A stretch of 64,000 nt of DNA from Ignatzschineria sp. RMDPL8A (GCF_029815055.1 NZ_JAPPWA010000002.1:1116001-1180000), one strand, 5' to 3'; shown: positions 26,188 through 36,230, counted from the first letter of the stretch. Numbers and translations: made by a program. Notes: generated by a model not told the origin, from the sequence alone.

Positions 26188-27042
26188 CTAGCCTAAATAG
26201 GGGTTGACCGTTAAGCGTTGGAAATTCTCTTCATTGAGCGCAAGGTCTAAGGCGAGCGTTAAAAGATCTTCAATAAAGGGGTCTTTTGAACGATCATCTT
26301 TTTTGGTGCGATCAATGTGTTTGAGGTAAACGTTGCATTCGCCGCACGTCTCGGCAGTCGCTTTAAGATCTTCCTCATCAATTGAGATGAGCTGAATATC
26401 TTTTGAGCTTTTGCAATGGGTGCATTGGCTGCGCACGTGGTGCCATTTGGTTTCGCACAGTGAACAGACAAGGTAGCGTAGGCCATTATCGTCGGCATCA
26501 ATCACGCTGCTAATCGCAGGGCTTTGGCAACAAGGGCAGAGCGATTTATCTAGTAAAAGATAATCGTCCGACACCTTGAGTGTCGTTGCAATTTTGTATA
26601 ACACTGTATGCAGCGCGCTAAAAATAAAGAGGCGATACTCCGCTGGAACGTCGTCCATATTGAGCTCATGGGCTGCTTTAAAATAGTTTAAACGGGTTGC
26701 ATTATCGAGTGATAACAGCGTATCGATGGCGGCTTTCACCTTATCGTTAATGAGATCGGCTTGCAAAAAACGTGCCGTGGTCTCTAAGGCGATATTGAGC
26801 GCCTCTTCGTAATGATCAAGTGACTTAAAGAAGGGCACTTTTTCATTGGTTTCAAAGGTGAATTGATCCATTTTGCGGAAACTATTTTGTTCCGCTTCCA
26901 CGAGCGTTTTTAAGAAGATCAGATTCGGTTCGCCAGGGTGCGCTTTAAGGGCCTTTTCAAGCTCTGAAATGCGATTGGCAAAGTGCTGATCACGCGGTGG
27001 CATGACGGGAATAATGGCTTCAATTTTACCTGTAGGTATCAT
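26188..27042 (-). CDS. fdhE: Formate dehydrogenase accessory protein FdhE
   Basis: Cytoplasmic factor needed for maturation or quality control of Tat-exported respiratory formate dehydrogenases; family members bind iron through zinc-ribbon-like CxxC motifs. The 284-aa protein has the four expected pairs: CPCC (C169-C172), CSLC (C193-C196), CTHC (C207-C210) and CGEC (C233-C236). It follows fdoI by 84 bp with a strong hairpin between, and has AAGGA 6 nt before the ATG. Its place at the end of the fdo cluster matches its role. Confidence 0.94.
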   Translation of the reverse strand: MIPTGKIEAIIPVMPPRDQHFANRISELEKALKAHPGEPNLIFLKTLVEAEQNSFRKMDQFTFETNEKVPFFKSLDHYEEALNIALETTARFLQADLINDKVKAAIDTLLSLDNATRLNYFKAAHELNMDDVPAEYRLFIFSALHTVLYKIATTLKVSDDYLLLDKSLCPCCQSPAISSVIDADDNGLRYLVCSLCETKWHHVRSQCTHCKSSKDIQLISIDEEDLKATAETCGECNVYLKHIDRTKKDDRSKDPFIEDLLTLALDLALNEENFQRLTVNPYLG

Positions 27043-27056
27043 AGTCTATCCTTGTT

Positions 27057-27093
27057 AAAAAATAATAAGCGCAATCTCGCGAGAGCGCTTATT
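27057..27093 (-). terminator. Intercistronic hairpin between fdoI and fdhE
   Basis: On the minus strand AATAAGCGC and GCGCTTATT form a perfect 9-bp stem enclosing a second palindrome TCTCGCGAGA, followed by ATTTTTT. It looks like an intrinsic terminator and probably lowers fdhE expression relative to the enzyme subunits, or protects the upstream mRNA. Confidence 0.7.
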
Positions 27094-27126
27094 AGATTTG
27101 TTCGATTCACTTCAATGACGAGTGCG

Positions 27127-27765
27127 TTACTTTTCGCTAGCTTTTGCGTGATTTTCCATCACTTCAGCATGCCATTTAGGATGATGTTTTTTCGCCCATG
27201 TTTCAGTAACGACGCCTTCGGTCATTGCGCGAATGGTTCCTTTAACCCAGATTGCCGCATATACGTGAACGATGATCGATGCGATTAAGATTAACGCTGA
27301 CCATGCGTGCAGTAAGATTGCGATACGGCGTGCAGGCACTGAGAAGTTGTTCGCAAAGTAGGGTTGCCACATCATCACGCCTGTAATAACAAGAACGATC
27401 AGACATACAGTCATTGCCCAGAACATCACTTTTTGCCCACCGTTGTATTTCCCAACGTTTGGCATGTGATCACCGCGAATCACTTTCTTCACAGAAAGTG
27501 CCCATTTTACGTCGTCCATATCTGGCACGTTACGAGTAACGTAACGGAAGAATTGGCGTGCAAAGCCTAAGAACATGATGACTCCTACGAAAGGATGCAC
27601 GATTCTTGCCATTTGTGGCGTACCGAATACTTGTGTTAACCAGAAGAAGCTTGGGTAGAAAAACGCAAGTCCTGATAAGGCTAACAAAATAAAACATGCA
27701 GCGACAATCCAATGGTTAATGCGCTCTGCTGCATTATAGCGCTGAATTAGACGTTGTGGTTTCAT
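27127..27765 (-). CDS. fdoI: Formate dehydrogenase gamma subunit (cytochrome b556)
   Basis: Di-heme membrane anchor that passes electrons from the periplasmic iron-sulfur subunit to quinone. The 212-aa protein has four hydrophobic helices with His residues for heme in NHWIVAACFIL, RIVHPFVGVIMF, ILLHAWSALILIASIIVHVYAAI, and a FdoI/FdnI-like C-terminal helix block. It starts 3 bp after the fdoH stop, so it is translationally coupled. Confidence 0.94.
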   Translation of the reverse strand: MKPQRLIQRYNAAERINHWIVAACFILLALSGLAFFYPSFFWLTQVFGTPQMARIVHPFVGVIMFLGFARQFFRYVTRNVPDMDDVKWALSVKKVIRGDHMPNVGKYNGGQKVMFWAMTVCLIVLVITGVMMWQPYFANNFSVPARRIAILLHAWSALILIASIIVHVYAAIWVKGTIRAMTEGVVTETWAKKHHPKWHAEVMENHAKASEK

Positions 27766-27768
27766 GGA

Positions 27769-28707
27769 TTATTTCTCCTTGTTTAACTGCTTGATTACTT
27801 TGTTATCAGCTTTAGGATCAACTTTTACCGCATCCTCTTCATCGTCATCTGCACGGCTTGGGCCGACAGTGATGTAGTGAAGGAATCCAGTAAAGATCGA
27901 CGCCGCGATACCAAAGGTCGAAAGCGGTTTGAGGAAGCCTTTCCAAAGTTTGGTAAGAGGACTGATCTGTGGTTTATCTGGCAGACCGCTATAAAGGCTT
28001 GGCTTATCGTTGTGATGAAGAACGTACATTACGTGCGTTCCGCCGACGCCTTCAGGGTCATAAAGACCGGCATTGTCATATCCACGATTGGTCAAGTCTT
28101 TAATACGCGTTTGCGCGTACTCTTTCATATCCTCTTTAGAACCGAATTGAATCGCACCCGTTGGGCATGATTTCACACACGCAGGCTCTTGGCCTACGGA
28201 TACACGGTCCGAACAGAGCGTACATTTATACGCTTTGTTATCTTTTTTACTAATGCGAGGAATATTGAAAGGACAACCGGTCACACAGTATCCACATCCA
28301 ATACAGTTTTCTTGATGGAAATCCACAATACCGTTTGAGTATTGAATGATTGCGCCCGGTGAAGGACAAGCTTTTAAACAGCCCGGATCTTCACAGTGCA
28401 TACAGCCATCTTTACGGATTAACCACTCAAGGGTAGTATCACCCTCATCATCTACAGTTTCATGCTCAGCAAAGCGCATGACCGTCCAGGATTGGTCAGA
28501 TAAGTCGATTGGGTTATCGTAAACCCCAACACATTCGCCCACTTCATCTTGCAGGTCGTTCCACTCGGAACAGGCTACCTGACACGCTTTACACCCGATA
28601 CAAACCGTGGTGTCGATCAGTTTTGCAACTTCAAGAGTTTCACGAGCTTGAGGTGAGGGCGTCGATGTCGCAGAGCGACGTTTAATGTCTAATGATTGTA
28701 GTGCCAT
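27769..28707 (-). CDS. fdoH: Formate dehydrogenase beta subunit (iron-sulfur)
   Basis: Electron-transfer subunit with four [4Fe-4S] clusters. Over 312 aa the cysteine groups are [35 protein letters not shown] and [20 protein letters not shown], the set known from FdnH/FdoH. A single C-terminal helix (about 245-268) anchors it to the membrane. It starts 16 bp after the fdoG stop. The protein has no signal peptide of its own, as expected for export together with the Tat-targeted alpha subunit. Confidence 0.95.
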   Translation of the reverse strand: MALQSLDIKRRSATSTPSPQARETLEVAKLIDTTVCIGCKACQVACSEWNDLQDEVGECVGVYDNPIDLSDQSWTVMRFAEHETVDDEGDTTLEWLIRKDGCMHCEDPGCLKACPSPGAIIQYSNGIVDFHQENCIGCGYCVTGCPFNIPRISKKDNKAYKCTLCSDRVSVGQEPACVKSCPTGAIQFGSKEDMKEYAQTRIKDLTNRGYDNAGLYDPEGVGGTHVMYVLHHNDKPSLYSGLPDKPQISPLTKLWKGFLKPLSTFGIAASIFTGFLHYITVGPSRADDDEEDAVKVDPKADNKVIKQLNKEK

Positions 28708-28723
28708 TTTTGTCTATCCCTCC

Positions 28724-31700
28724 TTATGCTGAGATCTTTTCAATGTTCACTAAGAATGTTTTGTATTCAGGCGTTTGGGTATTGGCATCCCCAACAGCAA
28801 CTGGAAGGTGGTTCGCTAAGAATCCTTTTCTAGCAACCCCGACAAAGCCCCAGTGAAGTGGAATACCGACGTGATGAATCGTACGTCCGTCCACTTGGAG
28901 AGCTTTAATACGTTTTGTAACAACGGCTTTCGCTTTGATGTAACCGCGGTTTGAAGAGACTTTAACCCAGTCTCCTTTTGCGATGCCTTTTTCAGCTGCG
29001 AGCTCTTCGCTGATCTCAACGAATTGTTCAGGCTGAGTGATGGCGGCCGCATACGCACCTTTGGTCCAGAATTGGAAGTGCTCGGTTAAGCGATAGGTTG
29101 TTCCAACATAAGGGAAATCTTTATTTGATCCTAATAGCTCGCGGTCACGATCGAAGATACGCGCAGCGGGGCTATTTTTGGTTTTAGGATAGATCGGGTT
29201 TTCATCGAGGGGGCTTTCCATCGGCTCATAATGCGTTGGGAAAGGTCCATCAACGAGTTTATCCGCTGAGAAGAGACGGCCAACACCCTCTGGGTTCATG
29301 ATAAATGGACTCATCTCTGATCCAACCGGCTCGTCGACTTTAAAGTCAGGCGTGTCGAATCCAGTCCATTTTTTACCATTCCAGCGGTAGAGAACGCGTT
29401 TGTCATCCCATGGATTACCGTAACGGTCTAATGAAGCGCGGTTATAGAGAACACGGCGGTTTGCAGGCCATGCCCACGCCCAGCCTAAGGTGTTGCCTAA
29501 GCCTGATGGATCGCTGTTATCGCGGTTGGCCATCTGGTTGCCTTCTTCCGTCCAAGAACCGGCATAGATCCAGCATCCTGACGCAGTTGAGCCATCGGCG
29601 CGAAGTTCAGCAAAGCTGCTAAGTAACTCGCCTTTTTTACGGATTAATTTACCGTTTGCATCGTAAAGATCTTCAAGCGCGTATCCATTTTGCTCTTTTG
29701 TGATCTCTTCAGGGCTTGGTTTGGTGGGCTGATCATAATCCCAAGAGATGTTAAGCACAGGTTCTGGGCATGCACCGCCTTCTTCTTTATAAAGACGACG
29801 TAATTCAAAGAGAAGAAGCGATAAGATTTCCGCATCCCCTTTTGATTCGCCAGGACCATCAGCGCCTTTTTCATGCCATTGTAACCAGCGGCCTGAGTTT
29901 ACGATTGAACCGTATCCTTCTGCGAACGCGTGAGCGGGCAGGCGATATACTACGGTATCGATATTTTCAGGTTTAGTGTGAACGTTATGTTCGCCATGAT
30001 CTTGCCAGAATACTGAGGTTTCAGTCTCTTGTGGGTCGATCACCACCATATATTTAAGTTTCGCAAACGCTTCGCGGGTTTTGTTACTGTCTGGAACCGC
30101 CGCAAGAGGGTTAAATCCTTGACAGATATAGCCGGTCATTTTGCCTTGACGCATCAATTCAATGGTTTGGATAATGTCGTATGATTTATCCCATTTTGGT
30201 AACCACTCAAAGCCCCAATCGTTCTCTTTAGTTGCATGTTTGCCGTAGAAGGTTTTCATCATGCTGATAAAGAATTTAGGTGTATTACCCCAATAGTTCA
30301 GCTCGCCTGGGCGAAGCGCTTTTGGCGTTGTTTCCGCTAAATATTTCTCAAGAGAATCTTGGCTATCTTTTGGAAGATTTAAGTAGCCGGGAAGTTGGGT
30401 CGACAGAAGACCTAAGTCCGTTAACCCTTGAATGTTTGAGTGACCGCGAAGTGCGTTAACTCCGCCGCCTGGCATACCGATGTTACCAAGCAGTAATTGG
30501 ATCATCGCCATGGTACGAATGGTTTGCGTTCCGGTGGTGTGTTGCGTCCAACCAAGTGCGTATAAAATCGTTGAGACTTTATCGGGTTTAGAATGTTCAC
30601 CGAGTTTTGCTGCCACTTTAAGGAAGGCTTTTTTCGGCGTTCCAGTGACGCGTTCAACCATCTCAGGGGTGTATTGCGCATAATGTTTTTTCATCATTTG
30701 GAATACACAGCGAGGATGCTGAAGGGTTTTGTCGATTTTCGCATGACCATTTTCGTCGAGGTCATAGCTCCAAGAGGACATATCGGTATATTTTTGAGCT
30801 TTATCGTCCCAACCGGAGAAGTAACCCTCTTCGAAGTCAAAATCAGGGTGAACGATAAAGGCAGCGTTCGTATATTCGCGAACGTATTCCCAGTTGATCT
30901 TATCGTTTTCGATTAACCATGTGATTACACCGCCTAAGAATGCGATGTCACTGCCTGAACGGATCGGTGCATAATAATCCGCAACGGCCGCAGAACGGTT
31001 AAAACGGGGGTCAACTACATAGATCTCAGCGCCTTTTTTCTTCGCTTCGATCGCCCACTTAAATCCAACTGGATGCGCCTCAGCAGCGTTCCCACCCATG
31101 ATTAGGATAAAGTCGGTGTTTTTAATGTCACACCAGTGGTTTGTCATTGCACCACGTCCGTAAGATGCCGCTAAACTCGCAACCGTTGAACCGTGACAAA
31201 CACGGGCTTGGTTATCGATAGCGATCATACCGAGTGAGCGGAGGAATTTACCGGTAACAAATCCGTTTTCGTTCGTTCCGGCAGAGGTGACTAATGCCCC
31301 TGTTGAAACCCAGCGATTTACCGTTGTGCCTTGTTCATTTTTCTCGATGAAATTGGCATCACGGTCATCTTTCATTAAGCGCGCAATATCGCGAATCGCT
31401 TCATCCCATGAAATGCGTTCCCATTTGTCAGAACCAGGGCGACGTACTTCAGGATATTTAAGACGTTTCGGGCTGTGAATATAATCTTTCACACCGGCAC
31501 CTTTCGGGCAGAGTGAACCGCGGCTTACTGGGTGATCTGGGTCACCTTCCACGTGAATGATTTCAGCTTTTGAGTTTTTCGGCTTTCCACCCATTGAGTA
31601 GAAGAGCATTCCACATCCTACTGAACAGTAGGTACAGACACTGCGGGTCTCTTTTGCGCGAAGGAGCTTATAGGTTCTCACCTCAGCTTTTGCAATATTT

Positions 31701-31783
31701 GGCGTCATGCCCAATGCTGCAAGACCTGTTCCTCCTAGAGTACCGGCAGATACTTTAAAAAATTGTCGTCTTGATAAACGCAT
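28724..31783 (-). CDS. fdoG: Formate dehydrogenase alpha subunit, cysteine form
   Basis: Catalytic molybdopterin subunit that oxidises formate to CO2 on the periplasmic side. The 1019-aa protein carries a Tat signal (SRRQFFK, residues 4-10), one [4Fe-4S] site (C50, C53, C57, C92), and bis-MGD domains including HVGIPLHWGF near the C-terminus. E. coli FdnG/FdoG use selenocysteine at residue 196 (RVUHG); here residue 196 is Cys, codon TGT at 31196-31198 (NQARVCHGSTVASL). The frame is therefore uninterrupted and no selenocysteine machinery is needed. fdoH, fdoI and fdhE follow. Confidence 0.95.
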   Translation of the reverse strand: MRLSRRQFFKVSAGTLGGTGLAALGMTPNIAKAEVRTYKLLRAKETRSVCTYCSVGCGMLFYSMGGKPKNSKAEIIHVEGDPDHPVSRGSLCPKGAGVKDYIHSPKRLKYPEVRRPGSDKWERISWDEAIRDIARLMKDDRDANFIEKNEQGTTVNRWVSTGALVTSAGTNENGFVTGKFLRSLGMIAIDNQARVCHGSTVASLAASYGRGAMTNHWCDIKNTDFILIMGGNAAEAHPVGFKWAIEAKKKGAEIYVVDPRFNRSAAVADYYAPIRSGSDIAFLGGVITWLIENDKINWEYVREYTNAAFIVHPDFDFEEGYFSGWDDKAQKYTDMSSWSYDLDENGHAKIDKTLQHPRCVFQMMKKHYAQYTPEMVERVTGTPKKAFLKVAAKLGEHSKPDKVSTILYALGWTQHTTGTQTIRTMAMIQLLLGNIGMPGGGVNALRGHSNIQGLTDLGLLSTQLPGYLNLPKDSQDSLEKYLAETTPKALRPGELNYWGNTPKFFISMMKTFYGKHATKENDWGFEWLPKWDKSYDIIQTIELMRQGKMTGYICQGFNPLAAVPDSNKTREAFAKLKYMVVIDPQETETSVFWQDHGEHNVHTKPENIDTVVYRLPAHAFAEGYGSIVNSGRWLQWHEKGADGPGESKGDAEILSLLLFELRRLYKEEGGACPEPVLNISWDYDQPTKPSPEEITKEQNGYALEDLYDANGKLIRKKGELLSSFAELRADGSTASGCWIYAGSWTEEGNQMANRDNSDPSGLGNTLGWAWAWPANRRVLYNRASLDRYGNPWDDKRVLYRWNGKKWTGFDTPDFKVDEPVGSEMSPFIMNPEGVGRLFSADKLVDGPFPTHYEPMESPLDENPIYPKTKNSPAARIFDRDRELLGSNKDFPYVGTTYRLTEHFQFWTKGAYAAAITQPEQFVEISEELAAEKGIAKGDWVKVSSNRGYIKAKAVVTKRIKALQVDGRTIHHVGIPLHWGFVGVARKGFLANHLPVAVGDANTQTPEYKTFLVNIEKISA

Positions 31784-31820
31784 AATCCATTAACCTCTCG
31801 TTGCGGGAAAAATATAATAG

Positions 31821-31854
31821 CTTTGGTTGACGACTACACTCGATCGAACCAAAG
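31821..31854. promoter_or_regulatory. Inverted repeat in the fdoG leader
   Basis: CTTTGGTT (31821-31828) and AACCAAAG (31847-31854) are a perfect 8-bp dyad 18 nt apart, 38-71 bp upstream of the fdoG ATG. It could be a regulator site or an RNA hairpin; I do not recognise the binding protein. Confidence 0.4.
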
Positions 31855-32047
31855 GTTAAATTATATAAAGTATTCAATTATAGATTGCTTAAATAGTAGA
31901 CTTCCCGTTACCCACTTTTAAGCTAGAGATAGATTATAGACCTTTTTCTGAATAATCAAAGATATCAGCTAATATCTCGATTCGGACTAAGGTATACTGT
32001 ATATTTTAGCTTGTCTGCCGATGAATAGATAATAAAAATATTAAAAG

Positions 32048-32806
32048 ATGAATAAATTTGAATTAGAACGCCTACTTAATCAAAAACTCAATTCACTATC
32101 GATCAAAGATTATGTCGAAAATGGGCTCCAAATTGAGGGGAAAAGCGATATTTCCCGCATAATCACGGGAGTAACCGCTTCAAAAGATTTAATAGATCGC
32201 GCCATTACCCATAAAGCCGATGCAATTTTGGTGCATCACGGCTACTTTTGGAAGAATGAATCGCCTCTATTGCGCGGGATGAAATATCGCCGGATCAAAG
32301 CGCTCATCGAACATGATATTAATCTCTTTGCCTATCATCTCCCCCTTGATCTGCACCCAATGCTTGGTAATAATGCGATGCTCGGAAAGCTCTGGAATGT
32401 CGAAAATATTCGTCCCTTAGATGAAGAGGATGCGATGCCGCTCGTGGTGCAAGGGGAGTTAACTGCGCCGATGAGTGGAGAGCAATTTAGAGCGCTCCTT
32501 GAAACGACGCTTTCGCGTAAACCGCTTCACATCGGCGATAATGCGCCCGATCAAATTCATCGCATTGCTTGGTGCAGTGGGGCAGCGCAAGATTATCTCG
32601 AGCGTGCAGCAGAATATGGCGTGGATGCCTTTATTACCGGCGAGGTGTCAGAACGTACGACCTATATCGCCCGTGAGATGGGGATTCACTTTTATGCCGC
32701 CGGACATCACGCGACTGAGCGTTACGGTGTGAAGGCGCTTGGCGAGTGGCTTGCGGACGAACATCAGCTCGATGTTACCTTTATTGATATCGATAATCCC
32801 GTATAG
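32048..32806 (+). CDS. Nif3-like dinuclear metal center protein (YbgI type)
   Basis: A 252-aa member of the Nif3/YbgI family, often auto-named GTP cyclohydrolase 1 type 2; true activity in most bacteria is unproven. Family marks are DYVENGLQIEGKSDISRIITGVTAS, the metal-binding LVHHGYFWK (two adjacent His), AYHLPLDLHP, ITGEVSERT and FYAAGHHATERYG, which hold the two-metal site. It is divergent from fdoG and followed by tamB on the same strand, 56 bp away. Identification by family is firm; function is open. Confidence 0.9.
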   Translation: MNKFELERLLNQKLNSLSIKDYVENGLQIEGKSDISRIITGVTASKDLIDRAITHKADAILVHHGYFWKNESPLLRGMKYRRIKALIEHDINLFAYHLPLDLHPMLGNNAMLGKLWNVENIRPLDEEDAMPLVVQGELTAPMSGEQFRALLETTLSRKPLHIGDNAPDQIHRIAWCSGAAQDYLERAAEYGVDAFITGEVSERTTYIAREMGIHFYAAGHHATERYGVKALGEWLADEHQLDVTFIDIDNPV

Positions 32807-32862
32807 CCCTTGGAAATTCGCTATAATTGCCCGTAGACAAGTCAAGCACGATCAAAGAGCCC

Positions 32863-35800
32863 ATGAGTGACACGAGAATGAGTAACGACAAGACGCCTTT
32901 AGAGATTTCGCAACCGCCCGAGCAAGATTCGACAAAATCTGCGCCGGGAAAATCAAATGCCACCCAGCCTGGAAAAAAGCCGGCTAAAAAACGCCGTTCT
33001 TGGTGGGTGCGACTCTTAAAATGGATCGGGCTATTGATCCTGCTTATTCTTATTGCGCTCGCGGGCGTGCTCTATTTTGTGCTCGGTACGGAAAAAGGGC
33101 TCCAAGTTACGACCGATAAACTCAATCAATATCTGCCTGAATATGTCTCAATTGGCGAGTCGAAAGGGCGCTTATCCGATCGATTTGAGATTCATAATTT
33201 AGAGATTTATCTACCGACACAAGAAATTCCACTCACCATCGATTATCTTCATCTTGATTGGAAATTGGCCGATCTTTTTAAACGCCGCCTTAAAATTCAT
33301 GAGCTGGTGATCGATTCGGCGGATCTCCCCATTCTTCCAAGCGGTGAAGAGTCGCCTAAAGAAGAGAGTGCAGAGAGTGATTTTTATCCCTTCTCATTTG
33401 CTAAAATTGCCTATCCCTTTATCGTCGAGATCGACCGGATTCGCGGGAATGATATCTATTTAGCGATTGGCGAGGAGCTCACTGTTGCGTCGCCTTATCT
33501 GATTGCTAATGACCTTCATTACAATGAGAAAGCGATCGAAATTGGCGGGCTTGGGCTTCGAAGCGATATTTTTGTCGGCGATTCTATTTTCCCCCTTGAG
33601 ATTAATGCAAATGGCGATGTCAATATGCAGACCGATGAGATTCAGCTCAATCTCAGTGCGATCGCCATGAATTCGAAAGTCGAGGGCAATGACTTTAACT
33701 TTGCCATGGTTTCAGACCTGCACGGGCCGATTAATCAGCTCGGATTTCGCATGAATAGCCGCGTCGATTGGCTTGAGATTATTCACGACCCGGTGCTTCA
33801 AGATGTGACGCTGAAAATCATCAATCAAGAGGCGCTTTCAGGCAATGTGAAGATTAAAAACTTAAGCAATCATATTGATCTAAAGGCTGCGTGGTCGCTG
33901 CAACATCCGCTCGAACTTTACGCTGAATTGCTCCTTGATGCGCCCAATTTAAACGAGATTAATCCGCGCATTGAGGGAAGTGCCCATGGCGATTTTGAGG
34001 TAAAAGGTTATCTGCTTCGCCCCCTTGTGAAAAGTGATCTCACCATTGATAAATTTGCCGGATTTGGCGCGTCGCTCGATCATCTAAAACTGAACGCGAC
34101 CCACGATGAAGAGAAGATGCTCACCGCGTTTATCGATCTGGATACCATTAAAGTTGCCGCTGAAGAGGGTGATCCACTGGTGGTTAAATCGGTTAAACTC
34201 GATGCGCTTGGGGACATTGAGCATCAGCTCGATAGTGTCCTGACTGTGAGCGATATCTCAAAAGGGCGGAAGTTTGTGGATGAGATTAAACTCACCTTTG
34301 ATGGCGCGCTCACGAATCACAAAATTAATCTAACGACGCAAAGTGAATTTGGAACGCTCGATTTTGGTGGGATTGCGCGTCTGCTTAAAGAAAATGATGC
34401 GCGTAAATGGACATTTTATATCGATAAAACGGAGATTCGCTCCAACTATGCTGGCAATTACAGCCTCAAAAAGCCTACCTATCTCTATGCAGATCGCAAT
34501 GAACTCTATTTAAGTAGTTACTGTTTAACCGAGCTTCCGTTTAGTTTCTGTATGGAGGGCTCGCACCGGCCTGAAAATAGTGTTGGCGTGCTCACCATTC
34601 GCAACATGTCCTCGGCGTTTTTAAAACAATATCTCCCGGAAAATATTGAGGTGGATACCCGTCTCAATGCGGTGATTACCGGTCAATATAAAACGGCAGA
34701 GGATTTTAAAGGGATTGCCGATATCTTCCTTGATAAGGGAACCGTGGGCATTATGCTCGAAGGGCGAAAAGTCGATATTCCGCTTAAATTGAGCAATATT
34801 CACGTAAGCGCAAATCCCGATCTTGTGGATGGAGCGATCAATTTTGATTGGGGCAGTTATCTTAAAATTGATGGGGGCGCGAAAATTAAGAGTGTCATGA
34901 AGGAGAATAACTCACTTCAAGGCCAAGTTGTTGCGCATATTCCGAATTTTGAGTGGCTCGGGCCGATCGTGCCTTACCTGCAAGATCTGAAAGGAAAAGT
35001 CTATACCGAAGGGCGTCTCTATGGCTCGCTGAAAGACCCGAAACTCTACGCGTGGGTGGGGATTAGCGATGGCGCGCTTTATCTGCCGAAATTTAATACT
35101 AAAGTGCATCGCGTGAACGTGGTGGGCGTCTTAAAAGATGATAAGCCTGAGGTGGAATTGCAAGGATCTCTGTACGCGGGCGATGGAAAATTGAGCTTAA
35201 AAGGCAATCTCGATTATCAAAAACTCTATGCAACCGCGGAAGCGTCAGGGAAAAACTTAGAGCTTGCCAATACCGGTAATATCAAAGCTTACGTCTCGCC
35301 GAATGTCCGTTTTAGAATGGAAAATGAGCGTTATTATGTGACGGGTAATGTTGAGATTCCAAAGTTTATCTACGCCCATGAAAGCTCTGAAAGTTCAGGG
35401 CGCGGATCGATTATTTCAGCCTCGCCGGATGTGGTCATTATCTCGAAAAATGGGGCAAAACGCGGCAGCTCCTTTATGGATGCGCTCAAGATGGATGTTA
35501 AAGTCGATCTTGGGGATGAGATCGCCGTTGGAATGGGACGATTCTTAGGTTATTTAAGTGGCGATATTCGCATTTTAAAAGAGTTCTTTAACCCAATTTC
35601 CGCAGAAGGGATGGTCACGGTGGGAAGCGGTGAATACTCCATCTATGGCCAGCGTTTAACTCTCGATAAAGGGCACGTGCAATTTTCAGGCGGAATTATT
35701 ACCAATCCCGGGATTGATTTCCAAGCCTCGCGTGAAATGGAAGTCGATCGCACAGGGCGTAAAACCCGCGTCGGGGTACGGGTCACGGGGACGGCAAAAC

Positions 35801-36204
35801 GCCCACGTTTAACGCTCTTTTCATCGCCGACGATGCAAGATTTGGCCATTGTCTCCTATCTCTTTTTAGGGCGTGAGCCAAACTTTGAGTCGCCGACGGA
35901 AAATCTTATGCTGCTTAATATGCTCCGTAAAATTGCCTCAGGGGAAGACCCGGCAGCGGAAACCATGGCAGAAAAAGTGGGCTTGACCGATCTTGGATTA
36001 ACGCAAGATTACATGGGCAACATGGCCTTTGGACTTGGAAAGCAGTTTAATGAAAAACTCTATCTCGGCCTTGGAATGGGCATCGAAGAAGAGGGCGCCT
36101 ACGGAACCGCGCGCTATCGCTTTGGTAAATACTTCAGCCTCGATGGGCAATTTACCACCGACAACGGCACAAGTGTGAACTTAATTTATAGTCGCGATTT
36201 TTAG
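32863..36204 (+). CDS. tamB: Translocation and assembly module subunit TamB (AsmA-like, DUF490)
   Basis: Large envelope-spanning protein thought to carry lipids between membranes and, with TamA, to help outer-membrane protein assembly. Of 1113 aa, a basic cytoplasmic head is followed by one membrane helix (about residues 52-75), a long beta-rich repetitive body, and the C-terminal DUF490 domain (NPGIDFQASREMEVDRTGRKTR, LTLFSSPTMQDLAIVSYLFLGREP, closing with YSRDF). The start is uncertain: I took the ATG at 32863; an in-frame ATG at 32878 and a TTG at 32827 are alternatives. A -10-like TATAAT lies at 32822. tamA is not adjacent. Confidence 0.9.
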   Translation: MSDTRMSNDKTPLEISQPPEQDSTKSAPGKSNATQPGKKPAKKRRSWWVRLLKWIGLLILLILIALAGVLYFVLGTEKGLQVTTDKLNQYLPEYVSIGESKGRLSDRFEIHNLEIYLPTQEIPLTIDYLHLDWKLADLFKRRLKIHELVIDSADLPILPSGEESPKEESAESDFYPFSFAKIAYPFIVEIDRIRGNDIYLAIGEELTVASPYLIANDLHYNEKAIEIGGLGLRSDIFVGDSIFPLEINANGDVNMQTDEIQLNLSAIAMNSKVEGNDFNFAMVSDLHGPINQLGFRMNSRVDWLEIIHDPVLQDVTLKIINQEALSGNVKIKNLSNHIDLKAAWSLQHPLELYAELLLDAPNLNEINPRIEGSAHGDFEVKGYLLRPLVKSDLTIDKFAGFGASLDHLKLNATHDEEKMLTAFIDLDTIKVAAEEGDPLVVKSVKLDALGDIEHQLDSVLTVSDISKGRKFVDEIKLTFDGALTNHKINLTTQSEFGTLDFGGIARLLKENDARKWTFYIDKTEIRSNYAGNYSLKKPTYLYADRNELYLSSYCLTELPFSFCMEGSHRPENSVGVLTIRNMSSAFLKQYLPENIEVDTRLNAVITGQYKTAEDFKGIADIFLDKGTVGIMLEGRKVDIPLKLSNIHVSANPDLVDGAINFDWGSYLKIDGGAKIKSVMKENNSLQGQVVAHIPNFEWLGPIVPYLQDLKGKVYTEGRLYGSLKDPKLYAWVGISDGALYLPKFNTKVHRVNVVGVLKDDKPEVELQGSLYAGDGKLSLKGNLDYQKLYATAEASGKNLELANTGNIKAYVSPNVRFRMENERYYVTGNVEIPKFIYAHESSESSGRGSIISASPDVVIISKNGAKRGSSFMDALKMDVKVDLGDEIAVGMGRFLGYLSGDIRILKEFFNPISAEGMVTVGSGEYSIYGQRLTLDKGHVQFSGGIITNPGIDFQASREMEVDRTGRKTRVGVRVTGTAKRPRLTLFSSPTMQDLAIVSYLFLGREPNFESPTENLMLLNMLRKIASGEDPAAETMAEKVGLTDLGLTQDYMGNMAFGLGKQFNEKLYLGLGMGIEEEGAYGTARYRFGKYFSLDGQFTTDNGTSVNLIYSRDF

Positions 36205-36230
36205 TGGGTTAATAACTCATTAAATAATTT

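Noticed and set aside
31190-31204. Selenocysteine codon and SECIS element in fdoG
   Set aside because: The codon is TGT, an ordinary Cys, so no recoding element is required.
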